A model generated the notes under the pieces. The model searched no databases and was not told the origin of the DNA. It saw nothing but the letters and a program-made list of their open reading frames with translations. The translations under genes were made by a program, and so were the position numbers. Source: Streptomyces sp. Root431 (lineage in GTDB: Bacteria > Actinomycetota > Actinomycetes > Streptomycetales > Streptomycetaceae). From it: a stretch of 64,000 bases of DNA. This document shows, piece by piece, positions 43,801 through 51,921 of this stretch. Position 1 is the stretch's first letter. Every line of letters starts with the position of its first letter. Location: NCBI RefSeq assembly GCF_001426585.1, contig NZ_LMEI01000012.1:54962-118961 (forward strand), given 5' to 3'.

Positions 43801-44003
43801 CCGTCCGCGCCGTCGAGCACCTCGGCGTCGACGAACTCCGGCAGCGGCACCTGGCGGACCAGGACCTCCTGCCCGCTGTACGTGTCGAAGGCACGCGTCT
43901 CGGCGAAGTCGTACGCGTCCGGGCCCGCGCCCGCCTCCGCGCCGGTCGGCGGCAGCGGCAGGCGGTAGCGGTCCGCCAGCACCCTTCCCGCGTAGTCGTC
44001 CAC
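40860..44003 (-). CDS. Membrane Ser/Thr kinase-like protein, predicted pseudokinase with giant insert
   Basis: This 1047-residue protein keeps the kinase fold outline but lacks catalytic residues. The VAVK lysine is Arg (VLVRQV, R50), HRD is HRN (WVHRNITS, H167-N169), and DFG is replaced by TGL (VVLTGLAVG). No glycine loop is visible. Between this region and the C-lobe (ATDLWALGALLYRAVQG) lies an insert of about 430 residues, acidic and rich in YGSDSYG repeats. A membrane helix near 810-830 and an extracellular domain (DPEGFRIGVPNGWRR) follow. The GTG at 44003 with GGGGAGG upstream is preferred, although GTG 44060 is possible. It is probably a scaffold or regulator for the flanking active kinases. 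Confidence 0.88.
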   Translation of the reverse strand: MDDYAGRVLADRYRLPLPPTGAEAGAGPDAYDFAETRAFDTYSGQEVLVRQVPLPEFVDAEVLDGADGPAQAYGSAGRATRRPAEPVVRRAIEAAQAAAQIPDHPLLDQVFDVFAEAGSLWIVSEVVAARPLAALLAEQPLSPYRAAEIGADVLTALRALHAHGWVHRNITSRTVLVCDDGRVVLTGLAVGAAEEALCGYAPVPEPGDEGREFGARYGAGAAPGTGSGFASREFEPDFPLAPEPEFAEVYSSDLYEAEVYEETEEEDAEEAEEAEEAEVYEEALYGADSDEELLGETGDDFGPEPYGSDSYGTDAYGSDSYGTDVYGGGSYGGEFDPAGSDPDGSDAPGSDVSGDDASGSGAYGREPYGVDPYGAGARASAEPRAGAEPPAAATPPTADVRAARAGAIAAYRAGARAAARLGESGALPVQRSAPTDPPAAPTPPPPAPVPASGAPEPQWWSQTADDDEDDDEDDEGGGTAYRGPQAGPPPRVHLAGNWSDGPHAARDGSGPIPAGGSGPVLPGSGRPALPAGYTAATPDPASLPVPAGAPGPPERVAVPAQAHRGPTTRLDAERARQTRIAVVGAVTERWAPEQAGPVHENWRLAPPIGPATDLWALGALLYRAVQGHAPYPEDSAAELVQLVCAEPPAFAEECGPLRPIVESLLRQDPTERPDFEELRGWLRSLVRSAPEPEAGLGVVPLPSFDETRLPIVRRRGELVRRRRKGAGTAAGRHRHKRGKDPRPAPPAAALHEAGPEVAHDSGYDSGYDSGYADTRAEYQEEIPQRAPRAPRTPRAPRNPARGDGSPRALGRTLLLLVLLLLGGAVAYAVFFLPGEGEPGAGTPTAGQSPRTNAPTGAPSATTDAPAEPSTEPSTEPSSKPTKPYTTPPPADPSGPALAAGYTLRQDPEGFRIGVPNGWRRSPVNDAGQVRYTGGDFTMIVVPGRDSVADHGSDPLEYQNTRERELEPLRASSWSGTESSRRVDIGTTATATGSYWWLDSTGRQVSVRNLAVISGGRYHVVVVIGPNSERDKVSEIYDEATKGFRPGR
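43031..43090 (-). repeat. 30-base tandem repeat in the pseudokinase insert
   Basis: Two adjacent 30-base copies (43031-43060 and 43061-43090) differ at one base and encode the YGSDSYGTD-type repeat of the acidic insert. Further degenerate copies surround them. Confidence 0.8.
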
Positions 44004-44151
44004 GACGCCTCCCCACGCGCGCACGCTGTCCCCCGTGGACCCGCGGATCCGTCGGATCACACGAGTCCGTCAATTCCGGTCCGGCACCGTGCAGTTAGCG
44101 GCAATTGTCGACTGCGTACGGTCCACGAGCTCTCACGATACGTGGCGCCGG

Positions 44152-46551
44152 TCAGTCCTTGGGGCTGAACGTCGCGAACGCCGTCTCCCGCAGCGTCCGG
44201 CACTCCGCGCCGTCCCACTCGTCGGCCTTGCAGGTGATCATGATGGAGTAGCCGTGCGTGTCGTCCACCTTGAAGCCGCGGTTGAGCACGCGGACGGTCA
44301 TGCCCTTCTGCGTCCGCTTGAACTCCCAGTCCGCGACCGTCGGGTAGCCCTTGTACGAGACGGGCTTGATGCCGATGTGCTCGTAGTCCTGGCTGGTGAC
44401 GGCCACGCCCGCCTTGGCCAGCGCCCAGGCGCTCTCCGCGTTGTCCTTCGGGCTGTCGTTGAAGTCGACCTGGACGCGCGGGAAGCCGCCGCTCTCGCTG
44501 AAGATGACCCCGAGGTCGTATCCCGGTATCGGGCGGGGCTTGAAGCCGGCGGGCATCGCCATCGAGAAGTGCAGCTTGGAGTTGGTGACGAGGGCGTAGC
44601 CGGCGGGCAGCTGCGCGCCGGTGCCGCCGCTGGGCTTGCCGGACGGCGTGGTGCCGCCCTGCCCGGTGGTCGTCCCGACCGTCGTGCCCGTCGTCGTTCC
44701 GGTGGTCGTCCCCGTCGTGCCCGTGTCGCCCGTCGAGCCGTTGGAGCCGGTGCCGCCGGGCTGTGCGCCGCCCTGCTGGCCGGGGCCGCCCGGCGTCTGG
44801 CCCTTGCCGCCGGAGCCCTCGGATCCACCGGACCCGTCGGCGCCGCCGCCGGACGCGCCGGCCGAGGCCGTCGTGCCGCCGGTGCCCTTGCCCTCGTTGC
44901 CCTCGTCGCCGCCGCCGTTGAGGGAGACCGCCAGGATCGTCCCGAGCAGGGCGAGGACGGCGACCGCGGCGATGATGATCAGCGTGCGGCGCGGCACCAC
45001 GTCGGTCAGCGACGCACGGGCCGGGGCCTGCCGGCCGCCGCCCTGCACCGGCACGGCGGGCTTCGGCTTCGGCTCGGCCTTCGCGGAGGCCGCCGCGTTG
45101 CGCACGGACTTCAGCGCGCCTCGTACGCGGTCGACACCGGCGGTCGCCTCGGGCGTCGCGTCCCGGTCGGCGGCCGGGGCCACCGGGGTCCGCTCGGGTC
45201 GCGGCGGGAACGGAATGGCCATGGTGGCCTCGGGAGAGACCTTCGGCGCGGCGGCGGGGGCGTCGAGCACGGCCCGCAGCAGGACCCGCGCGCGGGCGTC
45301 GTCGAGGCGCTGGGCCGGGTCCTTGGCGAGCAGGCCGTAGATGACCTGCTCCAGCTCGGGTCCCGCGTTCTTCGGCGGGTCGACCGGCTCGGTCATGACC
45401 GCCGTGAGGGTGGCGATGGCGGAGCCCTTGTCGTACGGCGGGCTGCCCTCGACCGCCGCGTACAGGAGGCCGCCGAGCGACCACAGGTCGGCGGCCGGTC
45501 CGGGCTTGTGGCCGCGGGCGCGCTCCGGCGAGATGTAGGAGGGCGCGCCGACGAGCATGCCGGTGGAGGTGATCGAGGGGTCGCCCTCGACCTGGGCGAT
45601 GCCGAAGTCCGTCAGGACGACGCGGCCGTCCTCGGCGATCAGCACGTTCGACGGCTTCACGTCGCGGTGGAGGATGCCCTCGCGGTGCGCGGAGCGCAGG
45701 ACGTCGAGGATGGCGAGGCCGACCTCGGCCGCGCGGTGGGGCGTGAGCGTGCCGTCCTCACGGACGGCGTCGGCGAGGGACTTGCCCTCGATGAGCTCCA
45801 TGACGATCCAGGGACGGTCGTCCTCGTCGACGACGTCGTACACGGTCACGGCGCCGTTGTTGCGGATCCGGGCGATGGCCTTGGCCTCGCGCAGGGTCCG
45901 GGTGATGAGGCGTCGCTTCTCGTCGTCGTCGATGCTGGTGGGGAAGCGGAGCTCCTTGACGGCGACGGTGCGGCCCAGGGTCTCGTCGACCGCGCGCCAC
46001 ACGGTGCCCATGCCGCCGCGCCCGAGGACCACGCCCAGCCGGTAGCGGCCGGCGAGCAGCCTGCCCTCGGTCACCGGGTCCTTGCGCATCCGGTCGCCGC
46101 CGAAGGCACTGCCGCGCTCGGCGCGTCCGGTGCCGCCGTCGCCGTCCCCGGCGCCGAAGCCGGCCCTGCCGGTCGACGGCTCGGTGCCCCGCAGCCGGCC
46201 CGGCGCGCCGGCCGGTTCGCCGGACACCCCGCCCGGGACGGCGTCCCGGGGCTCGTCGGGGACGGCGTCGCGAGGCTCGCCCGCCGCGTCACCCTTCGAG
46301 CCGCCCGTGCTCCCGGCGCCGCCGTCTCCGGCACCGCCCGAGCCCTCGACTGCCTTGGCTCCCGCGTCATCCACGGCGTCCTCCGCGTCCGTCACCACGT
46401 CCGTGACCTGCGCGTCCTTCGCGTCCCGCGGGTCCCGCTCCGCCTCGCGCGCGGCCGGGACCGCCCCTCGGTCGCCGTCGGTCGCGGCCCCCGCGGCGGC
46501 GTCCCGCCGAGGGTCCTTCGCCGTGTCCCGCGACTGCTCCGCCTCCGACAT
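44152..46551 (-). CDS. Membrane Ser/Thr protein kinase (Hanks type), third of three
   Basis: This 799-residue kinase has a 155-residue disordered N-terminal extension rich in Asp, Glu, Gly and Ala, then a full catalytic domain at about 165-425: GRGGMGTVW, VAVKEL, HRDVKPSN, DFGIAQVEGD, SPERARG. A membrane helix at about 545-565 (TLIIIAAVAVLALLGTILAVS) is followed by a Thr/Gly-rich stalk with TTGT repeats. The extracellular domain (SKLHFSMAMPAGFKPRP) relates to those of the two upstream-coded paralogues and contains two Cys. The ATG at 46551 starts MSEAEQSRD. It is transcribed first of the three leftward kinase genes. Confidence 0.95.
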   Translation of the reverse strand: MSEAEQSRDTAKDPRRDAAAGAATDGDRGAVPAAREAERDPRDAKDAQVTDVVTDAEDAVDDAGAKAVEGSGGAGDGGAGSTGGSKGDAAGEPRDAVPDEPRDAVPGGVSGEPAGAPGRLRGTEPSTGRAGFGAGDGDGGTGRAERGSAFGGDRMRKDPVTEGRLLAGRYRLGVVLGRGGMGTVWRAVDETLGRTVAVKELRFPTSIDDDEKRRLITRTLREAKAIARIRNNGAVTVYDVVDEDDRPWIVMELIEGKSLADAVREDGTLTPHRAAEVGLAILDVLRSAHREGILHRDVKPSNVLIAEDGRVVLTDFGIAQVEGDPSITSTGMLVGAPSYISPERARGHKPGPAADLWSLGGLLYAAVEGSPPYDKGSAIATLTAVMTEPVDPPKNAGPELEQVIYGLLAKDPAQRLDDARARVLLRAVLDAPAAAPKVSPEATMAIPFPPRPERTPVAPAADRDATPEATAGVDRVRGALKSVRNAAASAKAEPKPKPAVPVQGGGRQAPARASLTDVVPRRTLIIIAAVAVLALLGTILAVSLNGGGDEGNEGKGTGGTTASAGASGGGADGSGGSEGSGGKGQTPGGPGQQGGAQPGGTGSNGSTGDTGTTGTTTGTTTGTTVGTTTGQGGTTPSGKPSGGTGAQLPAGYALVTNSKLHFSMAMPAGFKPRPIPGYDLGVIFSESGGFPRVQVDFNDSPKDNAESAWALAKAGVAVTSQDYEHIGIKPVSYKGYPTVADWEFKRTQKGMTVRVLNRGFKVDDTHGYSIMITCKADEWDGAECRTLRETAFATFSPKD

Positions 46552-46756
46552 GCGTCCCCTCTGCGATCCCTGTTCTCCGCCGCGTCTGCCGCTTCCCGCG
46601 CGATGCGGTAACCCGCCCTGGAAGAGAGGCCATTGTCCCTCACCTCGGGACCGGTGCCGCCCCCGGGTCCGTACTCCGGGATGACGACGCCCCCGGACAC
46701 CCCTCAGGTTCCCGCAGGATTCCGGACGACACGGACCTCCCGCCGGAAACGGGCCG

Positions 46757-48463
46757 TCAGATCGGCACGATGTCCGGCGCTCCGAGCCGTGCGGCGTCCG
46801 CCGTCAGGTCGTCGGGCTGCCGCTGCGACTCGCGTTCGGCCTGCACTCTCTTCTCGTAGTGCTCGACCTCCTTGTCGATCTGGTGGGCGTCCCAGCCCAG
46901 GACGGGTGCCATCAGCTCCGCGCACTCGCGCGCGCTGCGCGTGCCGCGGTCGAAGGTCTCGATGGAGATCCTGGTCCGCCGGGTGAGGACGTCGTCGAGG
47001 TGGCGCGCGCCCTCGTGCGAGGCGGCGTAGACGATTTCGGCGCGCAGGTAGTCGTCGGCCGCCGCGAGCGGTTGCCCGAGGCCGGGGTCCCGGGCGATCA
47101 GGTCGAGGATCTGCTCCGTCAGCGACCCGTACCGGTTGAGGAGATGCTCGACCCGGACGACGTGCAGCCCGGTCCTGGCGGCCGTTCTCGCCCGGGCGTT
47201 CCACAGGGCCCGGTAGCCCTCGGCGCCGAGGAGCGGGATGTCCTCGGTGACACAGGCGGCCACGCGCTGGTCGAGGCCGTGGACCGCCTCGTCGACCGCG
47301 TCCTTGGCCATGACGCGGTACGTCGTGTACTTGCCGCCGGCCACCACGACGAGGCCGGGGACCGGGTGGGCGACGGTGTGCTCGCGCGAGAGCTTGCTCG
47401 TGGCGTCCGACTCGCCCGCGAGCAGGGGCCGCAGGCCCGCGTAGACGCCCTGGACGTCGTCCCGGGTGAGCGGGGTCTGGAGCACGGTGTTCACATGCTC
47501 CAGGAGGTAGTCGATGTCGGCGCTGGACGCGGCCGGGTGGGCCTTGTCGAGGTCCCAGTCGGTGTCGGTGGTGCCGACGATCCAGTGCCGCCCCCAGGGG
47601 ATGACGAACAGCACGGACTTCTCGGTGCGCAGGATGAGTCCGGTGGTCGAGTGGATGCGGTCCTTGGGCACGACCAGATGGATGCCCTTCGAGGCACGGA
47701 CGTGGAACTGGCCGCGCTCGCCGATCAGGGCCTGGGTGTCGTCCGTCCACACCCCGGTGGCGTTGACGATCTGCTTGGCCCGGATCTCGTACGCGCCGCC
47801 GGACTCGACGTCCTGGACGCGCGCGCCGACGACCCGCTCGCCCTCGCGGAGGAAGCCGACGACCCGGGCCCGGCTGGCGGCCTTCGCGCCGTAGGCGGCG
47901 GCCGTGCGGACGAGCGTCGTGACGAAGCGGGCGTCGTCCATCTGGGCGTCGTAGTACTGGAGGGCGCCGACCAGGGCGTCCTTCTTGAGGCAGGGCGCGA
48001 CCCGCAGGGCGTTCCGCCGGGAGAGGTGGCGGTGGACGGGCAGGCCGCGGCCGTGTCCGGAGGAGAGGGACATCGCGTCGTACAGCGCGACGCCCGAGCC
48101 CGCGTAGAACCGCTCCCAGCCCTTGTGCTGGAGCGGGTAGAGGAAGGGGACGGGCTTCACCAGGTGGGGTGCGAGCCGCTCCAGGAGCAGTCCGCGCTCC
48201 TTGAGAGCCTCCCGCACCAGCGCGAAGTCCAGCATCTCCAGGTACCGCAGGCCGCCGTGGATGAGCTTGCTGGACCTGCTCGACGTGCCGGAGGCCCAGT
48301 CGCGGGCCTCGACGATGCCGGTGGAGAGGCCTCTCGTGACGGCGTCGAGGGCGATCCCCGCGCCGACCACACCCGCGCCGACGACCAGCACGTCCAACTC
48401 GCGCTCCGCCATGGCCGTGAGCGCCTCGGCGCGCTCGGCCGGTCCCAGTGTCGCTGTCCTCAC
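46757..48463 (-). CDS. glpD: Glycerol-3-phosphate dehydrogenase (FAD-dependent)
   Basis: This 568-residue flavoprotein oxidises sn-glycerol-3-phosphate to dihydroxyacetone phosphate and passes electrons to quinone at the membrane. The FAD motif VVGAGVVGAGIALDAVTRG lies near residues 26-44. SSRSSKLIHGGLRYLE and NATGVWTDD are family signatures, and the C-terminal DAO domain runs to the end. The GTG at 48463 is chosen for GGGAGG eight bases upstream; the frame is open further but without similarity. Two perfect 21-base direct repeats lie about 90 bases before the start and are good candidates for control sites. Confidence 0.95.
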   Translation of the reverse strand: MRTATLGPAERAEALTAMAERELDVLVVGAGVVGAGIALDAVTRGLSTGIVEARDWASGTSSRSSKLIHGGLRYLEMLDFALVREALKERGLLLERLAPHLVKPVPFLYPLQHKGWERFYAGSGVALYDAMSLSSGHGRGLPVHRHLSRRNALRVAPCLKKDALVGALQYYDAQMDDARFVTTLVRTAAAYGAKAASRARVVGFLREGERVVGARVQDVESGGAYEIRAKQIVNATGVWTDDTQALIGERGQFHVRASKGIHLVVPKDRIHSTTGLILRTEKSVLFVIPWGRHWIVGTTDTDWDLDKAHPAASSADIDYLLEHVNTVLQTPLTRDDVQGVYAGLRPLLAGESDATSKLSREHTVAHPVPGLVVVAGGKYTTYRVMAKDAVDEAVHGLDQRVAACVTEDIPLLGAEGYRALWNARARTAARTGLHVVRVEHLLNRYGSLTEQILDLIARDPGLGQPLAAADDYLRAEIVYAASHEGARHLDDVLTRRTRISIETFDRGTRSARECAELMAPVLGWDAHQIDKEVEHYEKRVQAERESQRQPDDLTADAARLGAPDIVPI

Positions 48464-48554
48464 GGTTGCCGCCTCCCGTCGTCCCCCGTGCCGTTCCCGG
48501 TTTCGATTCTGGCCCGCATCGGTGACTTCAGCCACCGCCTCGCCGTCACCCTGT

Positions 48555-48598
48555 GGATAACACTCGGCGACCTTCACGGATAACACTCGGCGACCTTC
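48555..48598. repeat. 21-base perfect direct repeat in the glpD upstream region
   Basis: Two identical 21-base copies beginning GGATAACACTCGG lie at 48555-48575 and 48578-48598 (period 23). They sit between the divergent glpD and nucleotide-sugar dehydrogenase genes. The two-turn spacing favours cooperative binding on one DNA face. Confidence 0.8.
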
Positions 48599-48721
48599 GG
48601 CCGCACAATGCCGCATATCGGTCATATTTACGCCTAGTCTGACATTGCGTTCACCCCGTTCTGTCCACCGGGGTTGCGCCTCGCGTCCCCTCCGGCTACT
48701 GGGAAGGACGGCCCACCCCCC

Positions 48722-49963
48722 ATGCCCGCTGATCTCGCCGTCATCGGCCTCGGCCACCACGGACTCCCCCTCGCCCAGGCCGCCACCGCCGCAGGCATCG
48801 ACACCATCGGCTACGACACCGACCCCCGCCCCGTCGCCGAACTCGCCGCCGGCCGGTCCCCGGTCGACGGCTCGCTCACCGCCCCGGAGATCCGCCGGAT
48901 GCTCGCGGGAGGCTTCCGGCCCACCACGAACACCGCCGAACTCGGCCGCGTCCGCACCGCCGTCCTCTGCGCGCCGACCCCCCTAGGCCCCGACCGCACC
49001 CTCGACCTCACCGCCGTCACCGACGCGGCCCGCGCCCTCGCCGCCCGACTGCGCCCCCACACCACCGTCCTCCTCGAATCCCCCGTCCCGCCGGGCACCA
49101 CCGAGGGCCCCCTCCGCGAGGTCCTCGAAGCGGGCTCGGGACTCCGCGCCGGCCGCGACTTCCACCTCGCGTACTCCCCCGGCCGCCTCGACCCCGGCAG
49201 CCGCACCCACGGCTACGCCGGCACCCCCAAGGTCATCGGCGGCCTCACCCCGGCGTGCACGGAGTCCGCCGCGGCCTTCTACGGGCGTCTCACCGACAAG
49301 GTGGTCCGCGCGCGCGGGCCGCGCGAGGCCGAGACGGTCAAGCTCCTGGAGACCAACTTCCGGCACGTCAACATCGCCCTCGTCAACGAGATGGCGGTCC
49401 TCTGCCACGAACTCGGCGTCGACCTCTGGGACGTCATCCGCTGCGCCGAGACCAAGCCCTTCGGCTTCCAGGCCTTCCGCCCGGGCCCCGGCGTCGGCGG
49501 CCACGGCGTCTCCGTCGACACCATCGGCGCCCACCGCCCGCTCCGTCTCGTCGAACTCGCCGGCCAGGTCAACGAACGCATGCCGCAGTACGTCGTCCAG
49601 CGCGCCGCCACCCTCCTCAACGAGCACGGCAAGTCGGCCCGCGGAGCGCGGATCCTGCTGCTCGGGATCACGTACAAACCCGATCTCCCGGACCGTCAGG
49701 GCTCCCCCGCCGACGAGATCGCCCGCCGCCTCATGGACCTGGGCGCGGCCGTCAGCTACCACGACCCGCACGTCCCCGACTGGCGCGTCCGCGAACTCCC
49801 CGTCCCCCGGGCCGACTCCCTCTACGAGGCCGCCGCCCACGCCGACCTGACGGTGCTGCTCCAGCACCACCGCACGTACGACCTCCAGGGCCTCTCGGTG
49901 AAGGCCCAACTCCTCCTCGACACCCGGGGCGCCACCCCCGGCGGTGCGGCCCACCGCCTCTGA
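48722..49963 (+). CDS. UDP-sugar/GDP-mannose dehydrogenase family protein lacking the catalytic Cys
   Basis: This 413-residue protein is related to UDP-N-acetylmannosaminuronate and UDP-glucose 6-dehydrogenases. The N-terminal NAD fold (VIGLGHHGLPLAQAA), the ESPVPPGTTEG loop, and K207 with the NIALVNEM helix are intact. In GPGVGGHG the residue that is Cys in active enzymes (GGHC) is Gly262. Without the thiol, the second oxidation step should not occur in the usual way. It may be a non-enzymatic relative, or carry out a half reaction. The ATG at 48722 begins the NAD motif and is divergent from glpD. No sugar-polymer genes lie nearby. Confidence 0.9.
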   Translation: MPADLAVIGLGHHGLPLAQAATAAGIDTIGYDTDPRPVAELAAGRSPVDGSLTAPEIRRMLAGGFRPTTNTAELGRVRTAVLCAPTPLGPDRTLDLTAVTDAARALAARLRPHTTVLLESPVPPGTTEGPLREVLEAGSGLRAGRDFHLAYSPGRLDPGSRTHGYAGTPKVIGGLTPACTESAAAFYGRLTDKVVRARGPREAETVKLLETNFRHVNIALVNEMAVLCHELGVDLWDVIRCAETKPFGFQAFRPGPGVGGHGVSVDTIGAHRPLRLVELAGQVNERMPQYVVQRAATLLNEHGKSARGARILLLGITYKPDLPDRQGSPADEIARRLMDLGAAVSYHDPHVPDWRVRELPVPRADSLYEAAAHADLTVLLQHHRTYDLQGLSVKAQLLLDTRGATPGGAAHRL

Positions 49964-50073
49964 GCCGCACCGGCGCACGCGAAACCCCCTGTGGCACCGT
50001 CACAGGGGGCTGCTAACCTCCGGGCCTCCTGTTCGCACAGCCGTGCGTCCACGTCCCTGGGGGGATCCACACC

Positions 50074-50607
50074 ATGAGCCAGCCCGTTCCGCCGCCGTCC
50101 GGCAACCCGTTCGCCGACGGCGGCGTACCCGGCCCGTACCCGGCCGCCCCGCCGCCCGCCCCGGCCCGAAACAACCTGGGCCTCGGCCTGCTCGCCGGCG
50201 TCGCCGCCGCCGTCGTCGGCGCACTCGTCCTGGGCGGCATCATGCGCGCCATGGCCGACGAGGACGGCAGCTACACCCAGCTCGGCATCCTCGCGCTCGC
50301 CGTCGGCGCGCTGGTCGGCTTCGCCCTCGGCAAGGTGGGCGGCTCCCACCCGGTCCTGCCGTTCGCGGGCGTGCCGCTCGCCCTGCTGGGCGTCTTCGCG
50401 GGCCAGCTCTTCGGCTACGCCCTGATGATCAGCTGGTGGGCCGAGCTGGAGACGCCGTACCAGGCCCCGACCGTGACCGAGGTCCTCACCACGCACTTCT
50501 CCGACCTCTTCCAGGCGTGGAAGGAGGAGCTCGGGGCCATGGACCTGCTCTTCTTCGGCATCGCCGGCTACGAGGGCTTCATCATCACCAAGAAGGTCTC
50601 CGCCTGA
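50074..50607 (+). CDS. Integral membrane protein of unknown function
   Basis: This 177-residue protein has a Pro-rich cytoplasmic N-terminus (about 30 residues) and three hydrophobic segments (about 34-57, 70-88, 97-120), then a soluble tail with EELGAMDLLFFGIAGYEGFI. The length and topology suggest a small structural membrane protein, and the family is not recognised. The ATG at 50074 follows a G-rich stretch. It is followed by a very strong terminator and converges on guaB3. Confidence 0.75.
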   Translation: MSQPVPPPSGNPFADGGVPGPYPAAPPPAPARNNLGLGLLAGVAAAVVGALVLGGIMRAMADEDGSYTQLGILALAVGALVGFALGKVGGSHPVLPFAGVPLALLGVFAGQLFGYALMISWWAELETPYQAPTVTEVLTTHFSDLFQAWKEELGAMDLLFFGIAGYEGFIITKKVSA

Positions 50608-50639
50608 CCCCCGCGTCCGCACGTCCGTGTACGTACGCG

Positions 50640-50673
50640 GAAGGGCCCCGCACCACCCGGTGCGGGGCCCTTC
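50640..50673. terminator. Bidirectional terminator
   Basis: A perfect 15-base stem (GAAGGGCCCCGCACC) with an ACCC tetraloop lies between the convergent membrane-protein and guaB3 genes. Confidence 0.9.
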
Positions 50674-50690
50674 GGCGTACCGGACGAACG

Positions 50691-51815
50691 TCAGCGCTTG
50701 TGCTGCGCGTCCGCGACGGTGACCTCGACGCGCTGGAACTCCTTGAGCTCCGTGTAGCCCGTCGTCGCCATCGCCCGGCGCAGGGCGCCGAAGAAGTTCA
50801 TCGAACCGTCCGGGATGTGCGACGGGCCCGCGAGGATCTCCTCGGTGGTGCCGACGATGCCCAGGTCGACCAGCTTGCCGCGCGGCACGTCCTCGTGGAC
50901 GGCCTCCATGCCCCAGTGGTGGCCCTTGCCGGGCGCGTCCGTGGCGCGGGCCAGCGGGGAGCCGATCATGACGGAGTCGGCGCCACAGGCGATCGCCTTC
51001 GGCAGGTCGCCCGACCAGCCGACACCGCCGTCGGCGATGACGTGGACGTACCGGCCGCCGGACTCGTCCATGTAGTCGCGGCGGGCCGCGGCCACGTCGG
51101 CGACCGCGGTCGCCATCGGGACCTGGATGCCCAGCACGTTGCGCGTGGTGTGCGCCGCGCCGCCGCCGAAGCCGACGAGGACGCCCGCCGCGCCGGTGCG
51201 CATCAGGTGCAGGGCCGCGGTGTACGTGGCGCAGCCGCCGACGATGACCGGGACGTCCAGCTCGTAGATGAACTGCTTCAGGTTCAGCGGCTCGGCCGCG
51301 CCCGAGACGTGCTCGGCGGAGACCGTCGTGCCGCGGATGACGAAGATGTCCACGCCGGCGTCGACGACGGCCTTGGAGAACTGCGCGGTGCGCTGCGGGG
51401 AGAGCGCGGCGGCGGTGACGACACCGGAGTCGCGCACCTCCTTGATGCGCTGCCCGATCAGCTCCTCCTTGATGGGGGCGGAGTAGATCTCCTGCAGACG
51501 ACGGGTCGCGGTGGCCTCGTCCAGCTCCGCGATCTCGTCGAGCAGCGGCTGCGGGTCCTCGTACCGGGTCCAGAGCCCTTCGAGGTTCAGGACGCCGAGG
51601 CCGCCCAGCTCGCCGATGCGGATGGCGGTCTGCGGCGACACGACCGAGTCCATGGGAGCGGCCAGGAACGGCAGCTCGAAACGGTAGGCGTCGATCTGCC
51701 AGGCGATCGAGACCTCCTTCGGGTCCCGGGTGCGCCGGCTCGGGACGACGGCGATGTCGTCGAACGCGTACGCCCTGCGGCCGCGCTTGCCGCGCCCGAT
51801 CTCGATCTCAGTCAC
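50691..51815 (-). CDS. guaB3: GuaB3 family IMP dehydrogenase-related protein
   Basis: This 374-residue TIM-barrel protein is homologous to IMP dehydrogenase but lacks the CBS domains. The IMPDH catalytic loop (GxGSxCTTR) reads GFGGGAAHTTRN here, so the nucleophilic Cys is absent, as in mycobacterial GuaB3. Flavin or NAD-type phosphate binding loops (IADGGVGWSGD, IGSPLAR) remain. It may catalyse a GMP reductase-like or other reaction; its role in actinobacteria is not settled. The GTG at 51815 lies 106 bases downstream of the guaB stop, with a terminator hairpin between. The same guaB-guaB3 order occurs in M. tuberculosis. Confidence 0.9.
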   Translation of the reverse strand: MTEIEIGRGKRGRRAYAFDDIAVVPSRRTRDPKEVSIAWQIDAYRFELPFLAAPMDSVVSPQTAIRIGELGGLGVLNLEGLWTRYEDPQPLLDEIAELDEATATRRLQEIYSAPIKEELIGQRIKEVRDSGVVTAAALSPQRTAQFSKAVVDAGVDIFVIRGTTVSAEHVSGAAEPLNLKQFIYELDVPVIVGGCATYTAALHLMRTGAAGVLVGFGGGAAHTTRNVLGIQVPMATAVADVAAARRDYMDESGGRYVHVIADGGVGWSGDLPKAIACGADSVMIGSPLARATDAPGKGHHWGMEAVHEDVPRGKLVDLGIVGTTEEILAGPSHIPDGSMNFFGALRRAMATTGYTELKEFQRVEVTVADAQHKR

Positions 51816-51867
51816 GATGTGTGGCCTTTCCCTCTACGTCTGCGCCTACCAGTATCCCCGACACAAG

Positions 51868-51909
51868 CGTGGGGGGCGGCTCCGGCCACATGCCGGAACC
51901 GCCCCCACG
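51868..51909 (-). terminator. Terminator of guaB
   Basis: A stem of about 17 pairs with one bulge and one mismatch, arms near CGTGGGGG-GCGGCTCCGGC, lies just past the guaB stop and before guaB3. Confidence 0.75.
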
Positions 51910-51921
51910 CGTCGCGCTGTG

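Noticed and set aside
40797..44168. A plus-strand open frame of over 1100 codons opposite the pseudokinase gene
   Set aside because: It is the complement of a real gene in very GC-rich DNA, has Arg/Gly/Val-rich composition and no recognisable domain. Similar long antisense frames occur opposite purH, pcrA and sucC.
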